Below are positions 53,582 through 63,696 of a stretch of DNA of 64,000 nucleotides, one piece after another. A program made the position numbers and the translations under genes. Each line of letters starts with the position of its first letter. Position 1 is the first letter of the stretch. The notes beneath the pieces were generated by a model, which was not told the origin of the DNA, ran no database searches, and saw nothing but the letters and a program-made list of their open reading frames with translations. Source of the DNA: Effrenium voratum (Eukaryota; Sar; Dinophyceae; Suessiales; Symbiodiniaceae); assembly GCA_963377175.1 (NCBI GenBank), contig CAUJNA010003298.1, forward strand, positions 355,001-419,000, read 5' to 3'.

Positions 53582-53847
53582 ATGTGACGTGCCTCTCCAG
53601 GTCTTCAAGTCCGATGTCTTGGACTTACCTGAGTAGCGATCAGAGGTCGCCTGAGACGCGTGAGTAGCGAGAGCCCAAGCTTCGGATTTGGAAGAAGCCG
53701 TTACCCAAATCGACGGAAATCAGTGGGTTTCCCGTTTTGAAGGCCAAGGGACACCGACAGAATACCAACCCAGACGAAGTTCATAGACATGATCCATTTG
53801 TAAGAAAGAAAAAGTCGTGTCTTAAAATAGGGGACCCAAGCAAATTG

Positions 53848-53914
53848 GGGTGGTCCTTTTGGTTCCGTTTCAAAATCACTCCAAAAGGGGTACCCTCAAA
53901 CAATGACGCCCATA
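53848..53914 (+). mobile_element. Family B element, short
   Basis: GGTCCTTTTGGTTCCG, CCAAAAGGGGTACCCTC and CAATGACGCCCAT. The internal part is reduced. Confidence 0.45.
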
Positions 53915-54271
53915 TTCACATACATCAAAAGGAGGACTTTTGTTCTTCTTGAGAGGTCGTCCTAAAGTTGGAGATCTGTTGTTGCTTAAACAGCCAACCC
54001 AACCAGTTTTGATGCAGAAAAACCCTTGGTATCCTTTGAGGGTGGTTCTTTGTGGGTTAAAAGGGCTTGGACCAGAGGGCAAGGAGCGTTGGAGTCTATG
54101 TGTTCCCTATTTGCAGAGGACCATCGATTCGGTATAGGAGCAAGCCTGTTGCAAATGTGCGTTGGTATCTTCTGAGGCACGTGGAGGCCCTAAAGAGGGT
54201 CAAACGACGTACCAAAGTGACCTGTAGACACACCAAAACGGGTTCTCAAAAGAAAGGCCAACCATTTTTAT

Positions 54272-54691
54272 GTGTCTATCCTAGCTTGGGCAATCCGACT
54301 GGCGATGTGTTTCCCAAGCACGGCACGGCTGCAGTCAACCGAGCAGCGCGCAATCGCCAAGTGGTATGACAGATCCGCTCCTCGCTGTGGAATGGAAATG
54401 GAGAGGGGCCTAAATTCCGGTTCCGAAAAGGTGAATTTTGAGGACCTCCAGGGGAGCAAACGGCGAGGAGCACAATGGGAGATTTTTAGCGGATTCATCA
54501 CCAGGGCACGTGTCTGGTTGCTTGGGTGCCTTGTTCAGATTGGAGGATGTGGCTCTCGGCTCCTAGCCAAACGACTTAGACTTGTTGAGTTTCGAGGGAT
54601 TCATGACATGCCCCACCACCCCACTAAAAGTGTAACTTTAAGCAACGGTTCAACATGTTGTTCATATAATGCCCCAGTATTGTTGCGGTAA
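54272..54691 (+). CDS. 139-codon open frame, candidate
   Basis: Plus frame containing STARLQSTEQRAIAKWYDR and VNFEDLQGSKRRGAQWEIF. A second plus frame ending at 54369 (GNPTGDVFPKHGTAAVNRAA) has an even more coding-like composition but is short. Minus frames are open too. At least one exon is likely here; which frame is unknown. Confidence 0.35.
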   Translation: MSILAWAIRLAMCFPSTARLQSTEQRAIAKWYDRSAPRCGMEMERGLNSGSEKVNFEDLQGSKRRGAQWEIFSGFITRARVWLLGCLVQIGGCGSRLLAKRLRLVEFRGIHDMPHHPTKSVTLSNGSTCCSYNAPVLLR

Positions 54692-55121
54692 GGACCTTTG
54701 TCAAATGGGACAAAATACTGGACAGATCTTGTGTCCTAGGCCCAAAGTTCAGTCCTCTCTTAATGGACAGTGCGATAGCTAGAACAAGATGAATCACAAT
54801 GTTTAAGACAATCATCCTTCCGCAAAAGCCTCATATCCACTGGAAGGTTTTGTTGTTATTCCCATGCAGAACGATCCTGAGCTTGTATTTGACTGTGCCG
54901 TGCCGTGCTTTTGCCTTCGGCATTGCCGGTCCCTGGTTCCAACGACAGAGGTCATGGCTTGTAGCGACATTAAACATCTTCGCTGCGTCCGATGCCTGAG
55001 GGTCTTGAACAATTATGTCATGGACCTCCCAGGGCGGCCATAGGCTATAGGGGGAACTCTACGACGTTATCAACAGGTAAATATGAACAGGTCATAGCTC
55101 CCCTTTAAGCCCCCCTCGGAG

Positions 55122-55244
55122 GTCCCTGACATATGGCTTGCTTCTTTCGGTGTTCGGGTGCCTTACATCAAAGTCAGGAACGTGCTGCTCGAGTGCGTGC
55201 CCAAGTGGCCCAAGTGTGCAACGCGTGTTGTATTGCCCAAATAA
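55122..55244 (+). CDS. Candidate terminal exon, unknown protein
   Basis: The acceptor is CCCTCGGAG then GTC (AG|G), phase 0. It reads VPDIWLASFGVRVPYIKVR then NVLLECVPKWPKCATRVVLP and K before TAA at 55242-55244. An in-frame stop at 55095 bounds it upstream. The stop overlaps an AAATAAAG string. No family recognised. Confidence 0.6.
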   Translation, partial: VPDIWLASFGVRVPYIKVRNVLLECVPKWPKCATRVVLPK

Positions 55245-55561
55245 AGACTTGAAACTGGCGAATCGAAATGGAGCTAAGCATTAACACTGCCTAGTTCCGC
55301 ATGTACCATAGGGGAACTTATGCTCACTCCTGTCAGTATGCATCACCACATCATAGTATAGTCCAGGGCTGGCATGGGTATGTTTCAAAAACGCGGTACG
55401 TCAAATTCGCGGCTTACCATGAAACCAAGCGATTCCTGTTCGACAATTGCCTTGCTATGGTTAATGAGATGTTGGAACACTAGAACACCAAGTCAAACAT
55501 GTATTCCTTTAAGCCTACCAAATCTTGAACGAGATCTTGGGTCTAAACACCCTCCAGTAAG

Positions 55562-55682
55562 GACCACAACATTTCGCCGTTCACTTGGCCAGCGCCGAGT
55601 GGATGTTGCTGACGAAAGCAGAATACCTGCAGAATATTTGGGGATATTACGGCAGAACCCGGTGATTGGGGCCAAACGATGA
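55562..55682 (+). CDS. Candidate terminal exon, strand uncertain
   Basis: The plus frame reads TTTFRRSLGQRRVDVADES then RIPAEYLGILRQNPVIGAKR and ends at TGA 55680-55682. The minus strand is also open over 89 codons across the same bases. Plus is favoured because neighbouring exons are plus. Confidence 0.4.
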
Positions 55683-57504
55683 ATTAACGACCCTAGCTGA
55701 GGTGCTGTGACATCGTGAAGCCGCTTTACTTTTGGGAAGAGTCTCGGAACCTGTCTAAGCAATCAACCTCTTAAGAAGACTTTTAGACACTCGTTGTAAG
55801 GGTTCCTATTCAACAAGCCACGACAATTGTTTACTATGGCGCACCTGTTGCATGTTTGTAGACAGGCAGACATGAGTAACATAGGAATCTCTCAGGAATT
55901 CCCTTTGAAGCGTCCTTATTCAGCAAAGCAAAAGGGACGCTCTGACAGTGTAATATATAGCGGCCTAAATAGCTAGAAGGGAGTTGGGGAGTCCCTTTAG
56001 TCTCACCCTGGGGTCTGACGCCACTGGAATTCAACAGTGCTGGTGATTGCACACATCCTACAGTTCTCTGTATTTGTTTTACTATCACAAGCAAAACACG
56101 GACAGCATGAATCCGGAGAATCATCAAATAATGGCCTCTGAGCAAGTTTTGGGATGTAACCGTATTTGAGGTGGAAACCACTCAAACATGTTGACTCTTT
56201 TCCGGGATCCATACGTCTTGTGAAGCTTCTGATTCTGGTGCACCGCGTGACGAAAGGATGTCGGAGTTGTTAGTTCGGGAGGCTGCGGGGAGCCCTTGCC
56301 TACGTCACATGTATCTTCTCTCTTTGTCTTGCAGCTGCCAGAACCAGGCGTCCCCCAACATTTACTGCTGCGAATCGGAGACGGGACACCACACTTACCA
56401 AGTGACAACTAGATGGGCGTCGCGCACCAAATCTTGATGTCAGTTGGGGGGAGACAACCAACATTGACCATGGCATGTGTGGGTATGTCTGTACAGGTAC
56501 ACCCTTTTTGACCTCGTTTGAAAGGGAACCAGCGCACTCATTTTGGAGACACATTTTGTGACTATTCAAGTTTTTGCATGTATCGGCTTGGCTCCAGTGT
56601 GTGCTAATTCACCCAGGGGCAGGTGTCAAGACGGCACCGCACGCCAAAGGCGTGACCCTGTTTAGAGGATTGAGCCGGTGGGGGCTTGCACCTAGCTCAC
56701 TTCGGTCTAGGAGAAGAGAAGCAATTAGCGTTAGTGGAAACATCAACCTGAATTTTAGCATCAGAAATATGGATTCCATGAATATAGCGCAAGGATTCGA
56801 GCAAGCTATAATATATGTAATCTAGTTTTGTCAGGGATCTTCATAAGTTTCTGTTGTGGAGCAATTGACAACGGATTACAAGGATATCATTTAGTACAAT
56901 GGTCTGCAGTGAATGCCAGGATTGGACCCTGCCAAAATCGCCGCTAGACGGATCGTAGACTTGTCGGCTCCTGGATTCCTTTCGCTCTTGATGGAGGCAG
57001 GTGCAGTCAAAGGGCCTATCAGTCGGATGTGGGGCAATATTTGCAGCATCTTACAGAAAGTACAGTTGTGTCTTAGACTAGAATGAGGGTGGCATGTTTA
57101 GTACTTTTGGCTTGTTGAACAGGGCAGGCAGCCGAATTCTCCTGTGAAAACAAGGAGGCCCACCGCGGGGAACAAACATGATGGCAAATGGGACTGGTCT
57201 GCTTTGCTCTCATTTCCCCAAAACAGTGAACAGAGAGGGACCAGATCCGGGTGGTTCCTGGAGCTGTGGCATGGCATGTCAAACTTTGAGTCGTTGGCTT
57301 CCGGATTCAAACCGCAGGTCCTAAGTCCAGTTCACATTTTGGGTTTCACGACGACCTGATTGAAACCCGGCGTCAACACAGACAGTTGATTTCCCCAAAC
57401 TTTCGGCATCTTTCTTCCTTTTGGATGATGAGCTCACCTGGAAACGAGAACTCACCTATGACGTAGGTCCTCTACTTGGGGATCTCTTATTTTGGGCTTT
57501 GCAG
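55683..57504. other. No supported exon
   Basis: Mixed composition. Open frames at 55834-56181 (minus, 115 codons) and 56574-56825 (plus) lack splice support. A family H copy lies at 57427-57488. Confidence 0.4.
57427..57488 (+). repeat. Family H dispersed repeat
   Basis: GAGCTCACCTGG, GAACTCACC and GACGTAGGTCCTCTACTTGG. It directly precedes a splice acceptor (GGGCTTTGCAG) at 57504. Confidence 0.55.
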
Positions 57505-57686
57505 GCCCTCGGGAAGAGCAAAAGGAGACCTGGGGACGGTTCAATGCTTTGGGTTTCAGATCTCCCGACCCGTTTGAAGCCCCGAAACCTTGGCCCAAAG
57601 ATCAACCCGGCGGCAGGGAATCATCCGTTGATGCGGGGGCAAGGCCAACCCGGACTCGATTTGCTGATTCCCCTACCTCAACGTAA
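57505..57686 (+). CDS. Candidate terminal exon, unknown protein
   Basis: The acceptor is TTTTGGGCTTTGCAG then G. The favoured frame reads PREEQKETWGRFNALGFRS, PDPFEAPKPWPKDQPGG and RESSVDAGARPTRTRFADS before TAA at 57684-57686. It is Pro-rich and probably disordered. A longer overlapping frame (57421-57852, 143 codons) is open but less natural. Confidence 0.5.
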
Positions 57687-57859
57687 ACCACAAGGCGGAG
57701 ATTTGTTCCTTTCGATTTGTCCCAAGATGTCCCCCGGTCTGAATACCCTTAACTTGGAGCGAGAAGGGATGGTCATGGACCTCTTGTCTGGTTTCAGCCA
57801 AGCAATGTACATTTTCTTGCTAGGGAGCCAGGCCCACCCCAGATTTGGCTGAGTGGCCA

Positions 57860-57983
57860 TGGCACATGTGGGTTTGCCATCCCGGCTTCCTGTTCAGCCA
57901 GGCATGCCAGTTGCACAGAGCGACCTGCTGGCCACTGGGGTTCAGGGCGGAGTGTGGGATCTTGGGCCAAGTCCGAGCTGACC
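57860..57983 (+). CDS. Candidate exon with possible start codon
   Basis: From the ATG at 57860 the frame reads MAHVGLPSRLPVQPGM, then PVAQSDLLATGVQGGVW, to a TGA or to a GT donor (GGCCAA then GTCCGA). It lies 170 bp after the preceding stop, so it may begin the next gene on the same strand. Another frame and the minus strand are also open. Confidence 0.3.
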
Positions 57984-58043
57984 TGGGCGTCTCCTCCCAG
58001 ATGAGTTGCTTAGGTAGTTCATTCTTCGGGGGAAATCGAAATA

Positions 58044-58160
58044 CGGATGTGTCTTGTTTTGAGGGTACCCCCATGTACCCCCTGTTTTGTGCGTTCAAAG
58101 GGAAACCAAACGGAAAGCCAAAGCCCGTTTTGGGGGTCCGATTCCTAAAAAGACACCTAT
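58044..58160 (+). mobile_element. Family B miniature element, best full-length copy
   Basis: Left end GGATGTGTCTTGTTTTGAGG then GTACCCCC; right end GGGGGTCC...CTAAAAAGACACCTAT. The internal box is TTCAAAGGGAAACCAAACGG. The ends are an inverted repeat of about 25 bp with mismatches. Confidence 0.8.
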
Positions 58161-58962
58161 ATGCAGGGAACTATCAACAGTTGTTGTTTTTTGTTTGTTT
58201 TCAAACCCTGGTGTGGGAGAAAGTCGAATCAGGGCGCAGGCAAGAATCCATGAAGTCTCCTTACGGGGATTCCTTACTTTAAGCTTGTGATTCATGGAAC
58301 ACGTGCCCAGATCGATTGCGCGACCTGAACAACTATATGGAAGCTGACGGAGGGTTATGGTTGGAGCCTTTCGGGGAGTTTTTGCACGCTTCATGCTTGC
58401 TTTTGTGAGGGTAGGGCTGGCAAATGATTAGAACCCAACGACCAATCAATGCAATCCCTCCAGGTGCAACCAAACCGAAAGGGGCAAAACGAGATCATGA
58501 CGAAAGTCCGCTAGGGATTGGGTTGGTGAATGATCACATCTATGGACTCATTCAGGGGCGGGGCCTAAAGGCTGCTTTGCAGATTTGTTCCAATCTTCAG
58601 ATTTGCATTCTTTCATCGAGTTGAATTGAACAATGCCCAGCCACAACTTAGAAGTATAGCCAGTCGCCTACCCGCTGGTGACTTTGTTTTTGTCGAGCGC
58701 CAACGTGGTACAACTGCTCATTGAAGTTTCATGCATAGCAGCAGCTTGTAGCGAGCTGGCGCGGCCGAGGGCCTGACAAGCTAAAACCTGATCCGTACAC
58801 GCCTTTTTTTAAATTAATTTCCGTATGCCACGTGAGATCACGTGAGCAACTCAGTTGATCAAAGCCAAGCATTCGGTCAGAATTTCTGCATGTGTTGCGG
58901 GCTTCCCTGTTTGAGTGAAGCAACAGATGAGCTGGTTTTCCATGTTGACGTTTCTTGCACAG

Positions 58963-59061
58963 GAGGATGTGCACAAGGCCGCCCAGAGAAAGGCTGGGCG
59001 ACACGAGTTGGGGTGTGTTTGGTGTCTCTGCGGCGGCTCTTGGTTCAACTTGAGCAACCAG
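58963..59061 (+). CDS. Unknown protein, exon with Cys cluster
   Basis: A 99-nt exon in phase 0 at both ends: acceptor GACGTTTCTTGCACAG, donor AACCAG then GTTGGTG. It reads EDVHKAAQRKAGRHELG then CVWCLCGGSWFNLSNQ. The C-x-x-C-x-C cluster is noticeable, but I know no matching domain. It joins in phase to 60498, giving NLSNQ-ALLPW. The frame remains open past the donor to 59310. Confidence 0.65.
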
Positions 59062-59364
59062 GTTGGTGGGGAACAGGAGAAACACCTGCGAATCAGCAAC
59101 CACCTCAACTTGTTGAGTGGTCAACGACCAGCTCGAGCGAGGGGGCTTGCGACTGAAGGGTATCGCAAGAGGAAGGGTGGTGCCCATCCGAGCGGTTACG
59201 CGCACCAGCCAGATCTAGCCAGGCCAACACGTTTGCGAGGTGCCACGCATCCCGCCCCACGTCTCAGTCATGGAGCCAGACTGAATTCGGATGCAGAAGT
59301 GCCACCTTAGGGGCAGGTTCCAGTTGCCAAGCGTGGCGCTTGGAGCCCCAAGTTCTTGTTGCAG

Positions 59365-59444
59365 ACCAGCGCCAGCGCGAGACATCTTGAGACGAGAAGG
59401 TCAGCTGGACACAGAGCACCAGGCGCTTCGCGAAGGGGCTCTAT
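59365..59444 (+). CDS. Candidate terminal exon, low support
   Basis: The acceptor is TTCTTGTTGCAG. One frame reads RDILRREGQLDTEHQALRE then GAL to TAG 59442-59444; another continues open. It would interrupt the in-phase 58963-60498 junction, so at best it is an alternative end. Confidence 0.3.
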
Positions 59445-59978
59445 AGATTTCGCCTTTCCTCAGCACGGTTTCTATCTTGGGCATCGAGGCTTCTTTACGT
59501 GCACGTGTTCCTGAAAAATGTGCACACAGACAACGCGCATGGGGCATCAAGTTTGTTGATGTTCAGCGCCAATTCACCTGTAAATCATCACATCCAGGTT
59601 GATCCACAAAACCATCGAATAGGTTCAGCAATCTGGTTTTGCTGATTCGATAAAACAAAGTGGTTGACTTTTTCTCACGCCTTGGCTTAGGCCCTGCTTT
59701 TGCTGACACGAGGCTCGCCAGAACCCGCAGGCTGTCCTTCAAACAGAAAATGTTGCTCATGTTCATGGGGGCATGTCTTAAAATAAAGGTCCCCCAACAT
59801 GAGTTGCGTTCCTTTGGTTTCAAACTGTAAAGGTTGACTAACCTCGGTCCATTCCTGAGGTTGGAAGGCTGAGTGAAGACGCGGAGGTTGGCAAACTGAC
59901 AATTGACGGGGCAGCACAGAAGCTTACACGTATGTGTACGTGTATGCGCAATATGTAATACATAGACACACGCGGTAT

Positions 59979-60075
59979 ATATGGCTGTGGTTCAAACAAT
60001 GTACCCAAGTTGCTCTTTGGTACATTGCAGACGACGACTAAAACCTGCGTAACCCCAGCTGTTTGATTTTGAGCC
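59979..60075 (+). mobile_element. Family A element, decayed
   Basis: GGCTGTGGTTCAAAC at the left and GATTTTGAGCCACACC at the right; interior unrecognisable. Confidence 0.45.
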
Positions 60076-60497
60076 ACACCGAGATATAATTATATAGACA
60101 CATACACATTATGAATGCAGCACTTCTGGCGAGCTCAACTTGCTATCACAAGCAATGCCGCCTTGTACCCATGACGAAGTCCCCCTACTTATGCCCTGTG
60201 TTTTTTGTTTTGTTTGTGTTTTATTATTTCAAGTTAGTGGAATATACTAGTGAGTGTGGATCAACACACAATGTGTTAATGTCCACATGTGTAGCGGATG
60301 TGTTATGCATATATATATATATGCAAATCGATACACGTGTAAGACATGACATGATATGACATGAACTGTTTCTCTCTTCGTCTATATATATATATATACA
60401 TATATACACAGTGGTATTTCCATGCATATGATTGCCATTATATGTTTTGGATGTGTGTTCTGTTGAGGGCGTCCGCTGGTGTCCAAAAAATAGCCAG

Positions 60498-60626
60498 GCA
60501 TTGCTGCCCTGGACGCTGGTGGCCAAGCATGCACGGGTGGGGCTGCGGCAGATCTTCGGCATCCGCAGCAACAGCCAGAAGATGATGGAGAGAGCCGGCG
60601 CCGGGAGTTGGGACCTTTCTCGCCAC
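60498..60626 (+). CDS. Unknown protein, exon following 58963
   Basis: The acceptor is AATAGCCAG then GCA (AG|G); the donor is TCTCGCCAC then GTAAAG. It has 43 codons in phase 0: ALLPWTLVAKHARVGLRQI, FGIRSNSQKMMERAGAG, SWDLSRH. It is strongly coding-like and may be helical. No family recognised. The donor is followed within 15 bp by a 225-bp (AC/ACGC)n tract. Confidence 0.7.
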
Positions 60627-60639
60627 GTAAAGAAAAAAA

Positions 60640-60871
<232 letters not shown>

Positions 60872-60923
60872 CACCAAAAAAAGCAACAAAATAAAACTGA
60901 ACATTCAAGATCCCCCTCAAAAA

Positions 60924-60947
60924 ATGGGTTGCTCCAAAAGTTATGAG
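60924..60947 (+). CDS. Possible first coding exon, MGCSKSYE
   Basis: ATG at 60924 opens eight codons ending exactly at a consensus donor (TATGAG then GTGAGTC). MGCxxS is a typical N-myristoylation plus palmitoylation signal. There is no proof of a transcript start; it could equally be chance. Confidence 0.25.
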
Positions 60948-61355
60948 GTGAGTCTTTTATGGGTAGGTTGAGGGCCATGGATGGCAGAGATGGGGCTTGA
61001 AGCAAAGCCGGGATTGAATCGCGGGGAGTCAGGGATCTGGGGATAGAGTTGGTGTTGGTTCAGACTGGCAGCGGGGATATGGGTGTGGGTCAAACATCGG
61101 GTGAACTCCGAAGAGGAAACATGACTCAAATCTGCGGTCCATGTCCTGGTGGCATAGTTTTGAACATATATGTTCATACAACTAACATGGAACCCAGCAG
61201 CACACACTCATTCTAGACTAGAAGAGATTGGTTGCTGCCCTGCGGATGATACAATGAGAGCCCAGGTCTATTCGGAGGGGTCTTTCATTTTCAAGCCTTC
61301 ACTTTGGGAGGACACGCGCTTTTCTTCAGGGTTGCCCATCTCCAAAAAAGGGGCA

Positions 61356-61451
61356 GGGTGTGTGCTTTTCTTAGGGGGACCCCACCCAACAATGGTGGTG
61401 TTCCTTTCAGTTTCCCTTTAAAACCACAAAAAAAAGGGGAAAGACACACCC
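61356..61451. mobile_element. Family B miniature element, both ends intact
   Basis: GGGTGTGTGCTTTTCTTAGG to AAGGGGAAAGACACACCC. The internal TTTCCCTTTAAAACC box is present. Confidence 0.8.
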
Positions 61452-61723
61452 AGGCTACTTTGCAGGAGAGCAACGAGTATTTTCTTGATTGTGAGTGAGA
61501 GCTGCTGGGGTCCAGAAAAGATACGACTTTGGTCCGTTTAGTCTTTCATCATGGGGTGTCTTTGGTGTTTAAGGGGTCTGTTGTTCTTTTCTTTATATGT
61601 TAAGAGCGTAAGCTAGCAGGGCAACTAGAGGCAAGCCGCCATTTTGCGTGCATTCAGCCCAGAAGGCGGGTACTGGTGCTTCCTGTTATCCCTCCCCAAG
61701 TATCCTACTACGGAAGGGGTCAA

Positions 61724-61839
61724 GTGGGCGTGTCTTTTCTTGTGGGTACCCTTTCTGAAGGTGGAATAAAAGAACGCCAAAAGGAAAACCCACCAAAAAT
61801 GGGGGGTGGGGAGGGGGCGGGTTCCCTAAACAAGGACAT
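61724..61839. mobile_element. Family B miniature element, both ends intact
   Basis: GTGGGCGTGTCTTTTCTTG then GTGGGTACCC at the left; GGGTTCCCTAAACAAGGACA at the right. It ends about 50 bp before the acceptor of the exon at 61893. Confidence 0.75.
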
Positions 61840-61892
61840 TTCCTTGGCTTAGATATTGCCAGCAAACCAACAAGCCATGGTTGAATTTCCAG

Positions 61893-62029
61893 GGCTTCCC
61901 TTAGGCCCTTGCGATGGGCATCCGCAGTCGCAAGCCGCAAGTCGCGGCTCGAGTCGGCTGGCCTCCAGGAGGCCTCCATGAAGGATGCGCCCATCGAGGC
62001 GTGTTCGAATGCAAGTTGCCCGGCTAGAG
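61893..62029 (+). CDS. Unknown protein, exon paired with 63578
   Basis: The acceptor is TTGAATTTCCAG then G; the donor is GCTAGAG then GTGGGA. The best frame (highest GC3) reads LRWASAVASRKSRLESAGLQ, then EASMKDAPIEACSNASCPAR, ending in phase 1; its G plus AC of 63578 gives Asp. A second frame starting at the acceptor CCTTAG (ALAMGIRSRKPQVAARVGW) is open to a stop and is an alternative. Confidence 0.55.
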
Positions 62030-62090
62030 GTGGGAACACAGAAGCTTGCCAGGGTAACACGGAGCGTTTTTGTCGTTACAACCCGCCCCC

Positions 62091-62180
62091 AGTGGGTTGC
62101 TTCCTTTTCTCGACTTTTTGTTGGGAAGGGTTGCCCTTGAAAGTCAAACCCACCAAAAAAGGATGCCTTCTTTTTTCAGA
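62091..62180. mobile_element. Family B-like element, degenerate
   Basis: GGTTGCTTCCTTTTCTCG, GGGTTGCCCTTGAAAGTC and CCACCAAAAAAGGATGCC. The ends are weak. Confidence 0.4.
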
Positions 62181-62238
62181 TTGCCACTGGGCATCTGAGA
62201 ATTTGAGGCGAGCCTTCTGCTTTTTATTTCTCACTTCG

Positions 62239-62312
62239 GTTTGCATGGGTCTTGGAATACCCACCATGCTTGAGAGGGTTACCACTTCCGGAGTTCATGG
62301 ACTTCAACAACT
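62239..62312 (+). repeat. Family G dispersed repeat, copy 2
   Basis: GCATGGGTCTTGGAATACCC, ACCATGCTTGAGAGGGTT and CATGGACTTCAAC correspond to 33867-33920. Confidence 0.55.
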
Positions 62313-62395
62313 TTTTGGGTTAAGACCATTTAAGTGGCAAAGAAAAAGGTTGGACTGTGTTTGGCGAATCTACCAGGAAGTGAGTTATAGCAATG

Positions 62396-62455
62396 GTGAG
62401 CTGCGGGGCAAAACACGCTCACCATTGCGGAGGTCCTTCACTTGGAGATCCCACA
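62396..62455 (+). repeat. Family H dispersed repeat
   Basis: GAGCTG, GCTCACCATTGC and GGAGGTCCTTCACTTGGAGA, ordered as in 57427-57488. Confidence 0.5.
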
Positions 62456-63324
62456 AATTATTGTAGATTTGTTGCAGAATTGGCACGTTGGCTTTGACCG
62501 TTTTTTAGGCAGACCCCCCTACAAATGTCCCCCCCTCGCGGCTTCCTTTGCCTCTTGGCAAAGCTCGCCTTGTGTGAGTCCCATCTTGGTCTTGTTTTAG
62601 CCTGCCATACTTGAAGGGTATCCATCTGAGGCGACTTGTAGTCATCCCGAGAAAGCAACAATTAGAATGGCGTTATGGGCTTCGTTTCAACTGATCAAAA
62701 GCCAGTAATGTGTGTGTGTACTTAGGCCGCATATTGCCTTATGAGGAGGGTGCTTTGTTAGTTGCAACGTTGGTAATACACAAACTAACGTATTTGAGGT
62801 GCTGTGTTCACGAGTGCCACTCTTCTCGAGACTGCCCCCGATGTAAAGCTGTCCTAGTTCCGTCACCGAAAGCCCGGAGTGCGAACACCATGATGTAGGT
62901 TGCTAGGGACCATATGCTTTCGAAGGTTTGTTATGATCTTAAAGGGAACCTATCACTAAAAACTAGCTGGTAAGATGTGTATTTTGGTATGAAAAGACTT
63001 AAGATGAAAGTTGGGCGAGTGTTGCTTTCCCGAAGGACAATGTCCCTGGCTTTTCAGAAGCATCAGAGTCCAGCTTCATGGCACAGCTTTGAGGGAAGCC
63101 ATCCGAGCATGATTTATTTTTTGACACTTTCTTTATATTATTCATAATATTATATTATGAATTATTGACATTGACCTTTATATTCCTTGTGAGAAGCTGC
63201 TTTGAGATGTACGTCGACGCTCTTTGTTGGCCTTTCAGAACATCCTCGCCGTCCCATTCAGCTACAGCAAATCCGAAAGGAAACTGGATTTTCAAAGTCC
63301 CACCCAAAAAAGTCACACCGGACC
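62456..63324. other. Intron sequence, nothing recognised
   Basis: Part of the putative intron 62030-63577. An AT-rich near-palindrome (ATTCATAATATTATATTATG) lies near 63140. Confidence 0.4.
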
Positions 63325-63570
63325 AATGTTTCCAATAGAATTTGTCCCGGATTACTGGTTTCTATCCAAACACATGGGGCAACAACTGGCTGTGGGTCGA
63401 ACAGAGGGTACCCCCAAAATGGCACCCTGGTAAATGGAAATGTCTAAACCCTGTGGTCCAATTCCTGGTGGTTTAATGTTCCCCATGGAGTTTCTCCCGG
63501 TTTGCTGGTTTCTACCCAAACACCTGGGGCAACAATCCCCTGGTGGTTTTATTTTAACCCATACCCAACT
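63325..63570. mobile_element. Family A variant with duplicated ~55-bp flank
   Basis: GGCTGTGGGTCGAAC at 63398 and TTTTAACCCATACCC at 63551 are the ends. The segment TTTGTCCCGGATTACTGGTT...CACATGGGGCAACAA (63341-63393) is repeated as TTTCTCCCGG...CACCTGGGGCAACAA (63490-63535), so the element contains an internal direct duplication. It ends about 10 bp before a splice acceptor. Confidence 0.65.
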
Positions 63571-63577
63571 GGGGCAG

Positions 63578-63696
63578 ACGGGAGATGGGAGTTTCGGGTG
63601 CTGGATGGGCAGGCGGAGTTCCCATCGCTGCCCTGCTGCGCCTTCGCGTTGATGGGCCTCTGCGCCGCCTCGCAGACCTTCCTGGCGCGAACCGAA
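63578..63696 (+). CDS. Unknown protein, exon with hydrophobic segment
   Basis: The acceptor is CCCAACTGGGGCAG. The frame reads GRWEFRVLDGQAEFPSLP then CCAFALMGLCAASQTFL, ending at a possible GC donor (TTCCTG then GCGCGA) in phase 0; it stays open to 63816. The hydrophobic run of about 15 residues could be a membrane segment. It joins in phase to 61893-62029. No family recognised. Confidence 0.6.

Larger units (their letters stand above)
52828..54271. other. No confident exon
   Basis: A minus frame at 52868-53074 (68 codons, MLQFKFAVCQRLSGSNDRL...) looks fairly protein-like but has no splice support. It also holds a family A element at 53484 and family B sequence at 53848. Confidence 0.35.
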
